Of a stretch of DNA of 64,000 nucleotides, positions 1-11,043 are shown piece after piece. Made by a program: the position numbers and the translations under genes. The DNA lies in assembly GCF_015706575.1 (NCBI RefSeq), contig NW_024037047.1, forward strand, positions 8,188,632 to 8,252,631, written 5' to 3'. Within the stretch, counting starts at the first letter, position 1. Every line of letters starts with the position of its first letter. The DNA is from Patiria miniata (Eukaryota > Echinodermata > Asteroidea > Valvatida > Asterinidae). A model generated the notes under the pieces. The model saw nothing but the letters and a program-made list of their open reading frames with translations, was not told the origin of the DNA and searched no databases.

Positions 1-1336
1 ATGCAATGTCTCATTACATGTATATAAAGCTCATAACTAATGTTGTGCTGGAATATTGTCCAGTCAAATTGAACATTGATTTTTCAAGGTGCCAAACCAT
101 AAAGGACGTATACACCAACTGTACAATTAGGTAGTTTAGATGAAACGCGGTTTGATCTTGACCTTTACAACGTCGTATTCATAGTTCTCACTACAGAGGA
201 GAGGAGGAGGAAGCCAGTGGGGATGGGGGTTGGATATTGTGTGGCCTATTTACATGGGCGTCGCCAGGATTTGTTTTCTAGAGGGGGCAAAACATATTTT
301 TGCCAAAAAAATGCCTGTTTTTCTCAACACATTCTCCATTTATCAGTTTTAGAGAAGGGCAGGGACATTTAGCCCCCCAACTCATTAAATTTAAAATTGA
401 ACTCATTTTTTCCCCTTCTTTTTTCTTTTTTTTTTGCTTTGGGGGGGGGGGGGGGGCAAGTGCCCCCCTTGCCCCCCCCCCCCCCTTGCGACGCCCATGC
501 CTACTTATGTTACACCTGTGAATGGTCACTTATATTTCCGGGGAAGTGGGCAACAATTTATATTCGTTATGGTGAAGGGGGTGTTTTTTATGTATTAAGT
601 AGTAGTTAATGTCATTATAACAGTTCGTGTTTTTATTGTGGTGATGGGGTTGTAGAGCAAAGTATTGTAACACGTTTATTTGCAGAAGAGAGTAAAACTA
701 TAAGAAAGGACATATTGGAGTTTTGCATAATTATGTCAAGCACCACATGTTAAATGTATTTATTACAAAACTGTGAAAATGAAATCAGGTACAATGCACA
801 CACAAATTTTTTAGTAATAATGTATTTGCATTCAATACAGGGTAGTACTTTGACAAAACTCAGTGGATATAATTGTAGCAAATTTTCGGAGCGATTTTCG
901 TAAGGGACGTCGGTCCAGGCTTGTTTAGCATAGGCAAAAACATTCCATGAAAGACTTTCAAGCGAGACGGGTAATCATTCCATAATTATTCTTGGATACA
1001 ACTAAGCCAAGGATATAACTTTAAAAAAGGATGGACATAAAACAGCAGAAAAGAGTGATTATTTTTGCACTATTTCATTTACATGACTTCTAAATAATAA
1101 AATTATGGCTAGAAGAAAAATGTGTTTTGAATGGGTAAAGAGAAAAAGCACGTCACGTCTTCGTCTTGAGTCGAGATTCTTGCTTTGGGAACTGGTTGAA
1201 GCATGCACTGGAGCATGCTTGGAGCATGGTTGGAGCTGGTCATGTGATGTGGGTGTCATCGGGAGTCCTGTGTAAAGGAGTAACAAAGAAAACTTGTAAA
1301 AAAATACATCGGCTAACAATAGCTACAAATAAATTG
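1..1336. other. Intergenic DNA, no gene seen
   Basis: No coding signal was found. A poly-pyrimidine/poly-G stretch at about 410-490 (a G run followed by a C run) gives spurious proline- and glycine-rich reading frames. The rest is AT-rich and unremarkable. Confidence 0.6.
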
Positions 1337-2690
1337 TTCCTGCGCGGTTTGTGCCTTACGATTCTGCGCGCCGTGCGTGCTCACGGGTGTCGGACGCTTC
1401 GCCCCATTTCCACGTCGCCCCATGTCACTTCGCCCCTAACCACTTCGCCCCATCCCCACTTCGCCCCATCTCCGCTTCGCCCCATCTCCGCTTCGCCCCA
1501 TCCCCACTTCGCCCCATCCCCACATCGCCCCATCTCCGCTTCGCCCCATCCCCACTTCGCCCCATCCCCGCTTCGCCCCATCCCCACTTCGCCCCATCCC
1601 CACATCGCCCCATCTCCGCTTCGCCCCATCCCCACTTCGCCCCATCCCCGCTTCGCCCCATCCCCGCTTCGCCCCATCCCCGCTTCGCCCCATCCCCACT
1701 TCGCCCCATGTAGTATAAAAAAGGAAAGGCTAGGGGTGCAGACCAAATAAACTGCCAAAGACCCCAGATAATAAATGCTCCCAATTCTAGAAACTCAGGA
1801 AAAATACAAACTCTCTGATGAGGTGCTCGAGACACAGATGAGAAATGATGGCTTAAATAAAATCATCAGCCGCTGGATTCAAAAGAATCCCGTAGGTATG
1901 GGTCAGTGAGTTCAAAGGAACTCACTGCCTTGAGGAAAATGTTCCGTCAAAATTTGTCTGATATGTGAGACTTACAACTTCATTGATGAGATTGGTTCCT
2001 CCAAGAGTGAAATTAGGATGTCAAAGGTATTGTCGTTCTCAGATAAGTGGGAGACGGGTTGGTATAGCCGGGTTGGGAACAAAGTTGGATCTTTTACTTC
2101 AAGCTTTTTTCTCGGTAGGGGAGAGCCTAGCTTGAGAGGTTGGTTATGAATTGTTCATTTGGTGATGGGCTAATTCTTTCCGTTGGTTAGCAATTAGTGA
2201 ATCTATTGAAATAGTTTTTTTTTAAGCCAAAAAAATAGATGAGATTTTTTTTTTTACATGTAACGGCTGGGGCGAAGTGGGGATGGGGCGAAGTGGGGAT
2301 GGGGCGAAGTGGGGATGGGGCGAAGTGGGGATGGGGCGATGTGGGGATGGGGCGAAGTGGGGATGGGGCGAAGTGGTTAGGGGCGAAGTGACATGGGGCG
2401 ACGTGGAAATGGGGCGAAGTGTCCGACATTCGTGCTCACAGCACATCGCGCAGAAATCGCCATCTTTATTTTCGGGTTGCGTGTTTTCGCTGTGCTGTCA
2501 TCGTAATTTCCCCCCCCCCAAAAAAAATTTCTCTAAAAAAAAAATCAAAACCCGGCCCTCTATCTATGACATACCTGTTTATTGAGAATGTCTCCACCTA
2601 TTTTGGTCGGGCTTTTTTAAAGTGGATTTTGTTCCCTATAGGAACCGGGCCCTTCTACTAAATACTACACGATCGCCATGTCCGAGGCCC
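1337..2690 (+). mobile_element. Dispersed repeat X, interrupted copy
   Basis: Positions 1337-1384 and 2431-2690 together match the uninterrupted repeat at about 31815-32095. Shared landmarks, in order, are a GGTTTGTGCCTT block, ATCGCC, a T-rich linker, TCTATCTATGACATACCTG, a TTTATTGAGAATGTC block and GGAACCGGGCCC. The 1,046 bp between the two parts is a second element inserted with a 9-bp target duplication. No coding capacity is visible, and the superfamily is unknown to me. Confidence 0.75.
1385..2430. mobile_element. Foldback element with 16-bp repeat arms, inserted in repeat X
   Basis: The element is flanked on both sides by the 9-bp duplication CGTGCTCAC (1376-1384 and 2431-2439). Its ends are inverted: TGTCGGACGCTTCGCC on the left and the complement of GGCGAAGTGTCCGACA on the right. 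Just inside, the left arm holds about 20 tandem copies of a 16-bp unit (core CTTCGCCCCATCCCCA, to about 1710). The right arm holds about 8 copies in the opposite orientation (about 2270-2415). The roughly 560-bp centre has no clear ORF. A 9-bp duplication is typical of Mutator-like elements. Long open frames through the arrays are repeat artefacts. Confidence 0.85.
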
Positions 2691-2989
2691 ACGCGATTGG
2701 GTCACACTTTTCACAAACAACAATTGTCATTGCCAGCAGTGGTGTTCGAAAGAATACTTATAATCCTTTGCCAGAGGTGTTCGAAAGAATTACTACTAAC
2801 TATAATCTATAATGTGTCATAGCACAAACCGGACTTACCATTGAAAGAGAAAATTGTAGCATAATCAATGCATCAAACGACCATCAAACGAAGCTAGTAG
2901 TGCTGAGAAAATGTGGGGCAAGCATGCCTTCAGCTTTGCATGTTGCATGGAATACCGTTGCATGCGCTGCAGCGCATGCTCCTCTATAC

Positions 2990-3808
2990 GGTCCTACTAA
3001 AGCGCGTCAACAAGCGTCAACAAGCGTCAACAAGCGTCAACAAGTTTTAGTAGTCGTTAAGTGCGCGTCAACAAATTATGTATAGGCTTTTGAACAACAA
3101 AAACAGCTTTATATGGTAGAAAACGCAATAATGAACATCTTCTGCATATCAATTAAAGTTAAAATTATTTAAAAAGTGGTTTTCCAGCGCGAAATCTACG
3201 ACGGGTTTTTCGGTTTAGTATTGGCCGCCATCTTGTTTGAGATCTACATACTACGCATGCGTGGAGTGTACCATTTACGCATAGGGGTTTCTTCGTATGA
3301 TCAATCAAAGCGCCCTCTGTTGCCGAAAATATTCAATTCTAGAAATTCGGAAAACTATTTTTTTTTTCAATTATAAATTATGCAAAACCTGGTCACGGTA
3401 CTTGGCTAATTATTTGAAAAATATGCCTACTGACACTGATCACAATGTCTGCCAAAAAATCCCAATGCAAAAACCAAACGAGGTATTGCAAATGGTATCG
3501 TATAAAGAAACCCCTATGCGTGAATGGTACACTCCACGCATGCGTAGTATGTAGATCTCAAACAAGATGGCGGCCAATACTAAACCGAAAAACCCGTCGT
3601 AGATTTCGCGCTGGAAAACCACTTTTTAAGTAATTTTAACTTTAATTGATATGCAGAAGATGTTCATTATTGCTTTTTCTACCATATAAAGCTGTTTTTA
3701 TTGTTCAAAGGCCTATACAAAATTTGTTGACGCGCACTTAACGACTACTAAAACTTGTTGACGCTTGTTGACGCTTGTTGACGCTTGTTGACGCGCTTTA
3801 GTAGGACC
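2990..3808. mobile_element. Foldback element with 10-bp subrepeats
   Basis: This 819-bp palindrome has arms of about 300 bp (2990-3300 against 3500-3808). The outer tips are GGTCCTACTAAAGCGCG and its complement. Inside the tips each arm has about 4 tandem copies of CGTCAACAAG. Both flanks carry CCTCTATAC (2981-2989 and 3810-3818, with one extra C on the right), consistent with a 9-bp target duplication. Both arms carry a GATGGCGGCC motif resembling a YY1 site. No transposase is present, so the element is non-autonomous. Confidence 0.85.
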
Positions 3809-4015
3809 CCCTCTATACGAACGTATACGTATACGTGGCACGACAGGTGTAGCGTGAATATCCGACTCCATGAAATGTGGACTCATTGGTAGTCCTGCGC
3901 ACGCGTGAGTACGATACTGTGCTATTTTTAGGATCATTTTGGGAGAGTGACCTGTCACGTACGTGCGAGGGATCAACCAATAATAGGGAAATAGGGGTCC
4001 GATTTTCATAGGAGT

Positions 4016-4260
4016 CGAATTTTCACGTGACACCGGCCCGTACGCAAGATGGCGGCCGGCTCAATGGGGAAAGGAATTCTGGGAAATATGGGGCGAAAAT
4101 AGCCGGGCCCCGTTCCGCATCCCCCGCAGCCAACAGGCGCGATGGGGACGGGAGACCGGTCGGGAAAATGGCAGCGCCCCCGAATCATTTTCGTGATTGT
4201 AGTATAGATGATAAAGATCATTACCATGTTGCGGCCATCTTGATTTTTTTCCCATTCAAA
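4016..4260. promoter_or_regulatory. CpG-rich block with YY1-like motifs
   Basis: This is a locally GC- and CpG-rich stretch inside AT-rich DNA. It contains AAGATGGCGGCC at about 4047 and the opposite-strand form GCGGCCATCTTG at about 4231, both like YY1 sites common near animal promoters. No adjoining first exon could be identified, and it may be another mobile-element fragment. Confidence 0.25.
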
Positions 4261-5750
4261 TCAACATAACCAAATCGAGGCTGGAAGGAAAAAATAGTCT
4301 GGTTCCTTTTAGCACAAAAACCATTATCATTCAGTACTGTTATTGGACACAGGGAACATGACTGAAATGGTGGCAGCATGATAAAGGTCTATTGTGTCAG
4401 TGACAGAATGCATTTCTGTTGCCATGATATAAAGACGAATCCGGGTAAGGGCAACCTTGTCCCCAGTGCTTACTTTATTTCCAACACGGTTTCCAATAGT
4501 AAACCCTGGATAGGAAACTTTCTTCCTGTATCCTGATTCGATATCGCAATTGGCTAGTAATGGATTTTTATCGTGTACTTGGTGTTGTTATTCACAACGT
4601 GCAGTACGTGTTTTCGCAATCATTCGTCCACGCCTTCTCGAAAATATTAATTTCCTTTCCAATGTGTTAATATTAACGTGAAATGTGATACTGCATATTG
4701 TTTCGTTAAGATCGTAACAGTTTAATTGAATAAAAATCGTGTTTTCGTAACTCACGCCATGCTCGCGCTGCTACGAATTGACTCTGTTTTTACCCCAGAC
4801 ACCGCATACAAAAACAAACGCTAATGTAACGCACTTGCAGGCACCAGACTATTCCTCATTTGCATACGTGTTCAAAAATCTTGCACATGCAAATGATCCA
4901 ATACCAGGGTGAGAGAGCAGGTAGTGATGGGCGCGTACTGCTCGACACCATGGGGACGAGGTTGGGGTAAGTGATCACTGTACATTCACAAGGCCCCCAT
5001 CAATGGAGAAACCATTGTGCATGCTATTGTACAAAGCCACTGCCCCGTGAGGGATTATCTGAACAATAGCTAGCACAACGCTTTCGCCAAAAGGGGGCCT
5101 CCGTGATAGAATTCATCCTGCACTATGTAACCTATGAGCCAATGCCTGAAAAACTGAGTTTTTCCCCCCAAAAAGACGAAAAACGCCCATAAAAACCATA
5201 AGAAATATGTTCAGAATTATGCTAATTTCTGTGTTAATTTTTGCACGTCCATGAAAATTAAAAGGAAATGCGTAAAAGACGCTAGAAATGGAGCAACAAT
5301 GATGAAGAGATAAAATATACATAACGTAGATGAGAAAATATATTGGTGTTTTATCTTTACAAATTCACTGCCGAGACGCTTGGTCTCGGCTCAAGGATGC
5401 AGGCACTTTCAGTTTATTTCCGTAAAATGACGCATGATGATTTATCGACATTTACCAAACAAAGCTCATCAAAAGTTCATTAGTTTGTAATTTTAATTAA
5501 TCAATGGCCCATTTGGATTATTGTCTCTCCTCATCCACGAACTAATTTTGAGGGAAAACAAATCTTATTAGTGATAAAGCTTTTCCACTCCAGTCCCCCG
5601 AAAGGGAACGTTTCTTTTCGCGAAGAAAAGTCTGTTGTATTAAAAAATATATTGATCAACAGCCTCATTGGCCTATCTCTAGTGTAGCAAGATCTTCTGA
5701 CCAAAAAGATGAGCCCTTGTATCACATGCGGTCGACAGCTTATTCATGGC
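4261..5750. other. Intergenic DNA, no gene seen
   Basis: I see no exon with splice signals and no strong repeat here. TTTATT at 5412-5417 reads AATAAA on the minus strand and could be a distal poly(A) signal for the LMO gene. Confidence 0.4.
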
Positions 5751-5899
5751 AAGAGTTGATTGGTTAATGCAATCGTTCTGAATGATTGACCAATGACTGT
5801 TTAGCTTCTATATGGCCAGTGTGTAACCAATCAGTGAATGTTTTCCTGAGCGCAAATCGTGCCGCCAAACTAGATGGGAGGCCATTAAAGTTTGCACCA

Positions 5900-6440
5900 C
5901 GTAGCAAGCTTCCGATTGGTTCACTGGAGGATCGACCAAGGGTTAAATGTGCAATTTTATTGGTTCAGTTCACAGGTAGTTCTCGTTATTGCCACCGTCA
6001 TCCAATCACAGTGGTCCATCCAATCCAGGGCTTTTCCTGATTGGTTCAGTTCGCTACGTTATTGCCACCGTCCACCAATCAAAGCAGTTCACCCAAAGTC
6101 CTCCAAAAAAAGTCCTATCAAAGCGTCTCCCGATTGGTTCAGTTCGTTCGTCCTCATTATTATCACAGCCTCCAATCACAGCAGTCCACCCGTGGCATGC
6201 GTCTCCTGATTGGTTCACTTTGTTCAAGAGTCCACATTATTGAAACCGTCCTCCAATAACAGAAGCCCGTCTAGTTCTACGTGGCTTCTGATTGGTTCAT
6301 CCATCAGTGGTCCTGCAGACCGGCCCGTCCTATGCGTCTCCCGATTGGTTCACTTTGCTCAAGAATCCTCATTGTTGATACCGTCCTCCAATCACAGAAG
6401 CTGATCTAGTTCTACCCGTCTTCTGATTGGTTCATCCATC
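5900..6440 (-). repeat. Tandem repeats in LMO 3'UTR, copied from the stop-codon region
   Basis: GATTGGTTCA recurs at about 5909, 6040, 6131, 6208, 6289, 6343 and 6423 (and as a variant near 5960), interleaved with the inverse CCAATCACAG-type block. The copy at 6289 continues as TCCATCAGTGGTCCT. The same sequence lies at about 6430-6455 and there contains the LMO stop codon and last codons. The array therefore includes a duplicate of the CDS end. In the mRNA the inverted CCAATC/GATTGG blocks could pair into local stems. Confidence 0.8.
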
Positions 6441-9400
6441 AGTGGTCCTCGCAGACGATGTTGGCGCCCATCAGGTAATACTTGTCTCCCACGCAGAAGT
6501 GTTTCTCGCACTGCGAGCACTTGAAGCACTCGAGGTGGAAGACTCGGCCGGGGGCCACCGTCATGACCATTTCGTAGGCCGGTATGGACCGGTTACAGGC
6601 GGAGCAGACACCGCTGGGCGCGAACAACCTGCAAAAGAGCGAGAAAAGGCGAGATAATGTGAGAATAGAACTTCCGTAAGCAGTTACTTTTTAGCATTTT
6701 TCAGAAACGTAATTTGAAGGGAAGACTTCCGTAAATATCCTTGATGTACCAATTTTTGAGTGTAAGTGGGTGTAAGGATTTATTTGAAGCAAAAGAAAAA
6801 CACCGACGTAGCTTTCGGTTTCCAATTTTTTGGGCTGGCGGTGGACACGTACCGCACACACAACAAATCAACTGGTTGCGTAGTACTAATCTGCGCTTGT
6901 GCGTCGCTACAAGGTCAAACCTCGAAAACCTGATGCCTCGAAAACAGGTACACGGACGATAGTGTTTTTTTCATTGCTGGGTAAGATCAATCGCGAGAAT
7001 AATACCGCTTCCGTAAACTTTTGCATTTTCGGAAGCTGGGCGGAAAAAAACTGAGATAATGAGACACAGAATAATACATCACTTCTATAATAGCAGTCAG
7101 AGCAATTTTCACTTGGTGATGCGCGAGAAAAAGCGAGATAATAAGGAAATAAAACTGCGTATAAATATTTAGCTTCCATACAGTCAATACGTTTTAGTGC
7201 TGGGCGAGAAACAGCGAGATTTAGAGAATGTAAATTTATTCCTTCCTTGAAAGTGCAGCCTCATAATGTATGAGGATAAACACATGTCAGAAACACCGGG
7301 GCGAACCCCATCTCTTAGCGATGAGTGTCACTGGGTTCTGTTAGGTGCATTGTACAACGCACGGGACCTACGGCTTAACGTCCCATCCGAAGGACGAAGC
7401 AATAATGGTTAAGTGTCTTGCTTAAGGACACAAGTGTCAAGACCGGGACTCGAACTCACACTCTGCTGATCAGAAACACAAGAGCTTGTAAGTAAAGGGG
7501 ACGAACCTGTGTTCACAGGAACGGAGTGCCCATCTCTCTTTCTTTAGCGATTACAATGGGCCAGACTCTTTATGCTGCTGTGTGGGGATCGCCACACCTC
7601 CTCCACAGCGAGTCTGTTACCTTCCCAGCATTGAATAATGCCGGTACCCATTTAACACCTGGGTTGAGAGGAGTAATTGAGGTAAAGAGCCTCACTCAAG
7701 GGCACAACACGCATGACAACGGTGGGGCTCGAACCCACAACCTTACAATCATGAATCCTGTGCTCAACCTCTAACCACACGTGCCCAGTTAGAGCTCGAG
7801 TCCGGTGCTCTTCGCCGCTCGGCCATGACACTCCACATTGGGAGCAACAAGAAGGTTTGAAATGTTTTGAGTTTGGAAACATTTCTAAGAACGAGTTAAT
7901 TGAACTGGGGTGGGGTGACCACCAACTACCGACAGACCACCAGGGCAGCCAGGATGTTTTCCCTCAATGAAAAAGCTAGAGATTCGAAAGAGAAGACCCA
8001 TACCTGAGGTAGTCCCTCTTGCAGAGTTTCCGGCCCATCTTGGTGTACATGTAGCAGTCCACTTCTCCCAGCCGGCACTGGCACAGCTCACAGGTCAGGC
8101 AGTCCTCATGCCAGTACCGGTCCATGGCCCGCAGGAAATAGCGGTCCCGTATGGACTCGCTGCAGCCTGAGCATTCCAGAAACGACGGGTGAACGTTCAG
8201 GACTTCGTCTACCGTTTCCCTGATGAGAGAAAATAAGCAGAGTTAGGGTTGTGTGATCAGTGGATCAGCCTGAACGTTCCGGAAACGACGGGTGGACGTT
8301 CAGGACTTCGTCTACAGTCTCCCTGGTGGATGAAACTAGGAAATGTTAGGGTCTGTGTCTAGTGATCAGTGGATCAGCCTGGGCAATTCAGAAACAATGG
8401 GTGGACGTTTAGGACTTCGTCTACCGTGTCCCTGATAAGAGAAAGGACAGATATGTTTGTGGTTTATTTCTAAATTCTAGTGACCAGTGGGCCATGGTCA
8501 GTCCCTCCATGGTCAGCCTGAGCATTCCAGAAACGATGGCTGGACATGAAAAACGAGGTTTTAGACCACGTCATATCAGACGTCATGGTTAATAGTGTTG
8601 TACTCGAGAACTTTCGAGACCTTATTATTTCCAAACCAACACCAAACCCATAAAATGACATTTTTAAGGGAAACAAGGGAAATGTGCCTACTGATATTCT
8701 TGAGTCAAACCGGTGCAACTGTATTTTTTTCAGAGTCAGGATCATCGTTTCGAGACCATTTTGAGTTCCCATTTTCACATAAAACAGTGATTTTTACATT
8801 CAAAATTAACATACAAAAAAAAGGCCAACTGTGTTGTATATATATGTTCGAAAGGAAGTACTGCGAGTCTTTTCTCATTCAACTGGACTTGGCTCACTGA
8901 CGTTCCACTAAAAAGCATTATGGCATGCAGTTGCAACAAAATGTGTACAGAAGGTTTTCTATGAGCGCATTTTGATTCTGTCTTTAAAGAAAATCCGAGA
9001 TCACGCACAGGCAGTGTACGAACAAACCGGCCGCCATCAGTAACAAAAAAACCGAAGACCAAGAGTTGCATTTTTCAGGAAGTCCCCACGGAGAAACGTT
9101 ACTTCTTTTTTGTTTAGCCTTGAAGCTGTCGCGTGCGCAAGACAAGTGTCTCCACTGTTTATCAGCGCGACACACATGTTGTAATCCGTTACAAGAAAAA
9201 TACCGCATGCTGCTGTTGGGGACGTTAAGTGCGAAGAACCAAAAATAGATAGACCACGTAATATCAGTGTTGCTTTTGGAAGGAAAAGCAGACGAAAGTG
9301 GACTTTCTACTCAGCTAGTGAGGCAGTGACCGAGTAAACATGTCCCATGATAAGACGTTTGTTAAACTTTGTTGATAAGTTAACTTTCCTGATAGGGCTA

Positions 9401-11043
9401 CAAAATACGGTTATCTAGTGTTATTTACTTGCAGTTGCAGCATGCTACTTCATCCATAGAGCATGCCGTAGCCAAGTTTATGTTGCGAGTCATCAAACGT
9501 CTGTTATTTTCTCGCCGGAAGTACACGGACATCTGTACAATTGTGTCAGGGTCAAAACTCATGTCTAATTCTACGTGAGGGATTCCAACAGATGTCGTTC
9601 TAGTTTCGTTGCTGTGAATTATATTACCATGGTACTACGCCATTAACAAACCACGAGATGCAGAAATGCGATCGGAACCTTTGCATGGGGCATAGCATTC
9701 TGCATGGAGGAAGGTATAAGTTGTGGCAGTTCTAGCATAATGTGAAAAAGCGATAACTAACTTTAAAATAACGGATAAGGCATTTCTGTAAGAACCATAC
9801 CAAATAATGAATAATGAATAATACCATATAAGAACCATACCATGGAGCTAGAATCATACAGATGTTAACTATAGGTGTTACCGTCACTAATAAAGGGCTG
9901 AGCGTTATCGATAGGGGAATGTCCGCCACGTGATCTTTGGTGCGCTTTTATGAATGATTATGAGTGCAACGGTAAGAATAATTTTATGAGGTGGCAAATA
10001 GAATGTTCCATTCCACGAGGCGAATGGAACATTCCATCTGTCACCGAGTGAAATTATTCTTTCCATTGCACGAATGTGAAGCATTTATTATAAGTTTTAT
10101 CCAAACCTGAATAAATTCTCGTTATCTGATTGGTCAGAGCCGCCAATAGTGTGACCGTGCAAGGGAACTTCTATTCACCGTGGAATAGAACTTTTTTGCG
10201 GTGCGGGCAGGTTGTGGGTTGGGACGAATAATTCAATGACACGTGATCATTACTGATCTATCAATCAGGTGACGGGGATTATTCAGGCGTTGGGTAATAC
10301 AAACTATCCGAATCACTGTCCCAAGTTTAGAAAGTGTGGTGTACAAAATCTACTATAGTATGAAATTTTCGTCCAATATACTTGTTGGGGAAAAATGTCG
10401 TGCAATTTGGGATTATGCCAAGAAAAAAAAGGAAGAACAGGTGACCTCGTTAATAAAGGCAGCCCATGACACGTGACAACATCAATCATATCAGTCAATG
10501 TAAATCCCAAGGTCTGCAAATACTTGTGACAGGTAATGGTTGTAGCATGATAAACAACCACCTAAGCGTAGCTACATTGTTCCGGTTGAATATAAATATT
10601 TCATAAAATATAACAAACGCAGTTCTACGCTGTCTTTGGGCGAGTGGGTTTGGTTGAAGTTTCGCTAACAAGTAACATTCTTGAGAAAATGACGATTTTT
10701 TTTCCGTAAAGATGCGCTGAGCTGAGCTCTCGGTGGACTTAACATGCCAAACTAGTTGAGAATTCAACCTGTTATTTGGGTGATTTCGGCTCATTTTAAA
10801 CACTTCTTACACGAGTGCTGACAGTCACAATAGGCGTACGTGCATGTACACGACACATGCATAGCTATGGCAGACAATTTTTTTACTGAAATTATTATCA
10901 AAACAGGAGGATTATTTTTCTTACCCGTTCGGGTCAATCTGCTGTCCCCCTTCGTGATCCTTTGACGTCACCCTGGTTACCACGGCAGCATGCGCGCGCA
11001 TCAGATCTCCCACGGTGGCGTCCATCTTGTCACCGGAAGTCAT
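6439..11043 (-). CDS. lmo2: LIM-only transcription cofactor, LMO2-like, three exons
   Basis: Exons on the minus strand are 11043-10925, 8219-8004 and 6628-6439 (525 nt, 174 residues), with phases consistent and GT-AG borders. The ATG has a good context (GCGGCCATGA) and an in-frame TAA lies 13 codons upstream. Residues 1-50 are a divergent leader. VDEVL at 43-47 precedes LIM1 (C56-x2-C59 through [14 protein letters not shown] to the RRDYL-like end), and LIM2 runs from C120-x2-C123 to C-E-D-H174. The VDEVL stretch, HLECFKC and KHFCVGDKY match vertebrate LMO2 closely; LMO1/3 are the alternative. The family has no DNA-binding domain and bridges LDB1 to GATA and bHLH factors in the nucleus. The protein stops directly after LIM2, lacking the usual short tail. 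Tandem duplications lie at the exon 2 acceptor and at the stop codon. Confidence 0.93.
7262..7495 (-). mobile_element. tRNA-derived SINE
   Basis: Read on the minus strand it has a tRNA-like box B (GAGTTCGAGTCCCGG) followed by a conserved body (CACTTGTGTCCTTAAGCAAG, then TCCCATCCGAAGGACGAAGC on the plus strand). The same body occurs on the plus strand at 23245-23480. It lies in LMO intron 2. Confidence 0.75.
7505..7800 (-). mobile_element. tRNA-derived SINE
   Basis: On the minus strand a tRNA-like head (GGTTGTGGGTTCGAGCCCC) is followed by a TGCCCTTGAGTGAGGCTCTT body and a GGGTACCGGCATTATTCAA tail. It is related to the element at 59395-59680 and lies in LMO intron 2. Confidence 0.75.
8260..8550 (-). 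repeat. Three partial tandem copies of LMO exon 2 start with acceptor
   Basis: The exon 2 edge (8163-8225) is repeated upstream in the gene at about 8266-8325, 8375-8435 and 8514-8545, spaced 103, 109 and 139 bp. Copies 2 and 3 keep a usable AG (CACCAG and TTATCAG on the minus strand) and the VDEVLNVHP codons. The copy beginning near 8435 reads only a few codons past this motif before a stop. None has a downstream donor, so these look like decoy acceptors rather than exons. Confidence 0.85.
9948..10302. mobile_element. Composite MITE: hairpin plus TIR unit
   Basis: A palindrome at about 9948-10090 (centre near GGAATGGAACATTCC-like sequence) is followed by a unit with inverted ends, CCTGAATAAAT...ATCTGATTGG and its complement AATCAGGTGACGGGGATTATTCAGG. 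The same two-part layout recurs at 53055-53572 and, with different sequence, at 52190-52724. It lies in LMO intron 1. Confidence 0.7.

Noticed and set aside
1166-1835. Several long overlapping open frames on both strands
   Set aside because: They are frames of the 16-bp GC-rich repeat; no splice sites or conserved domain.
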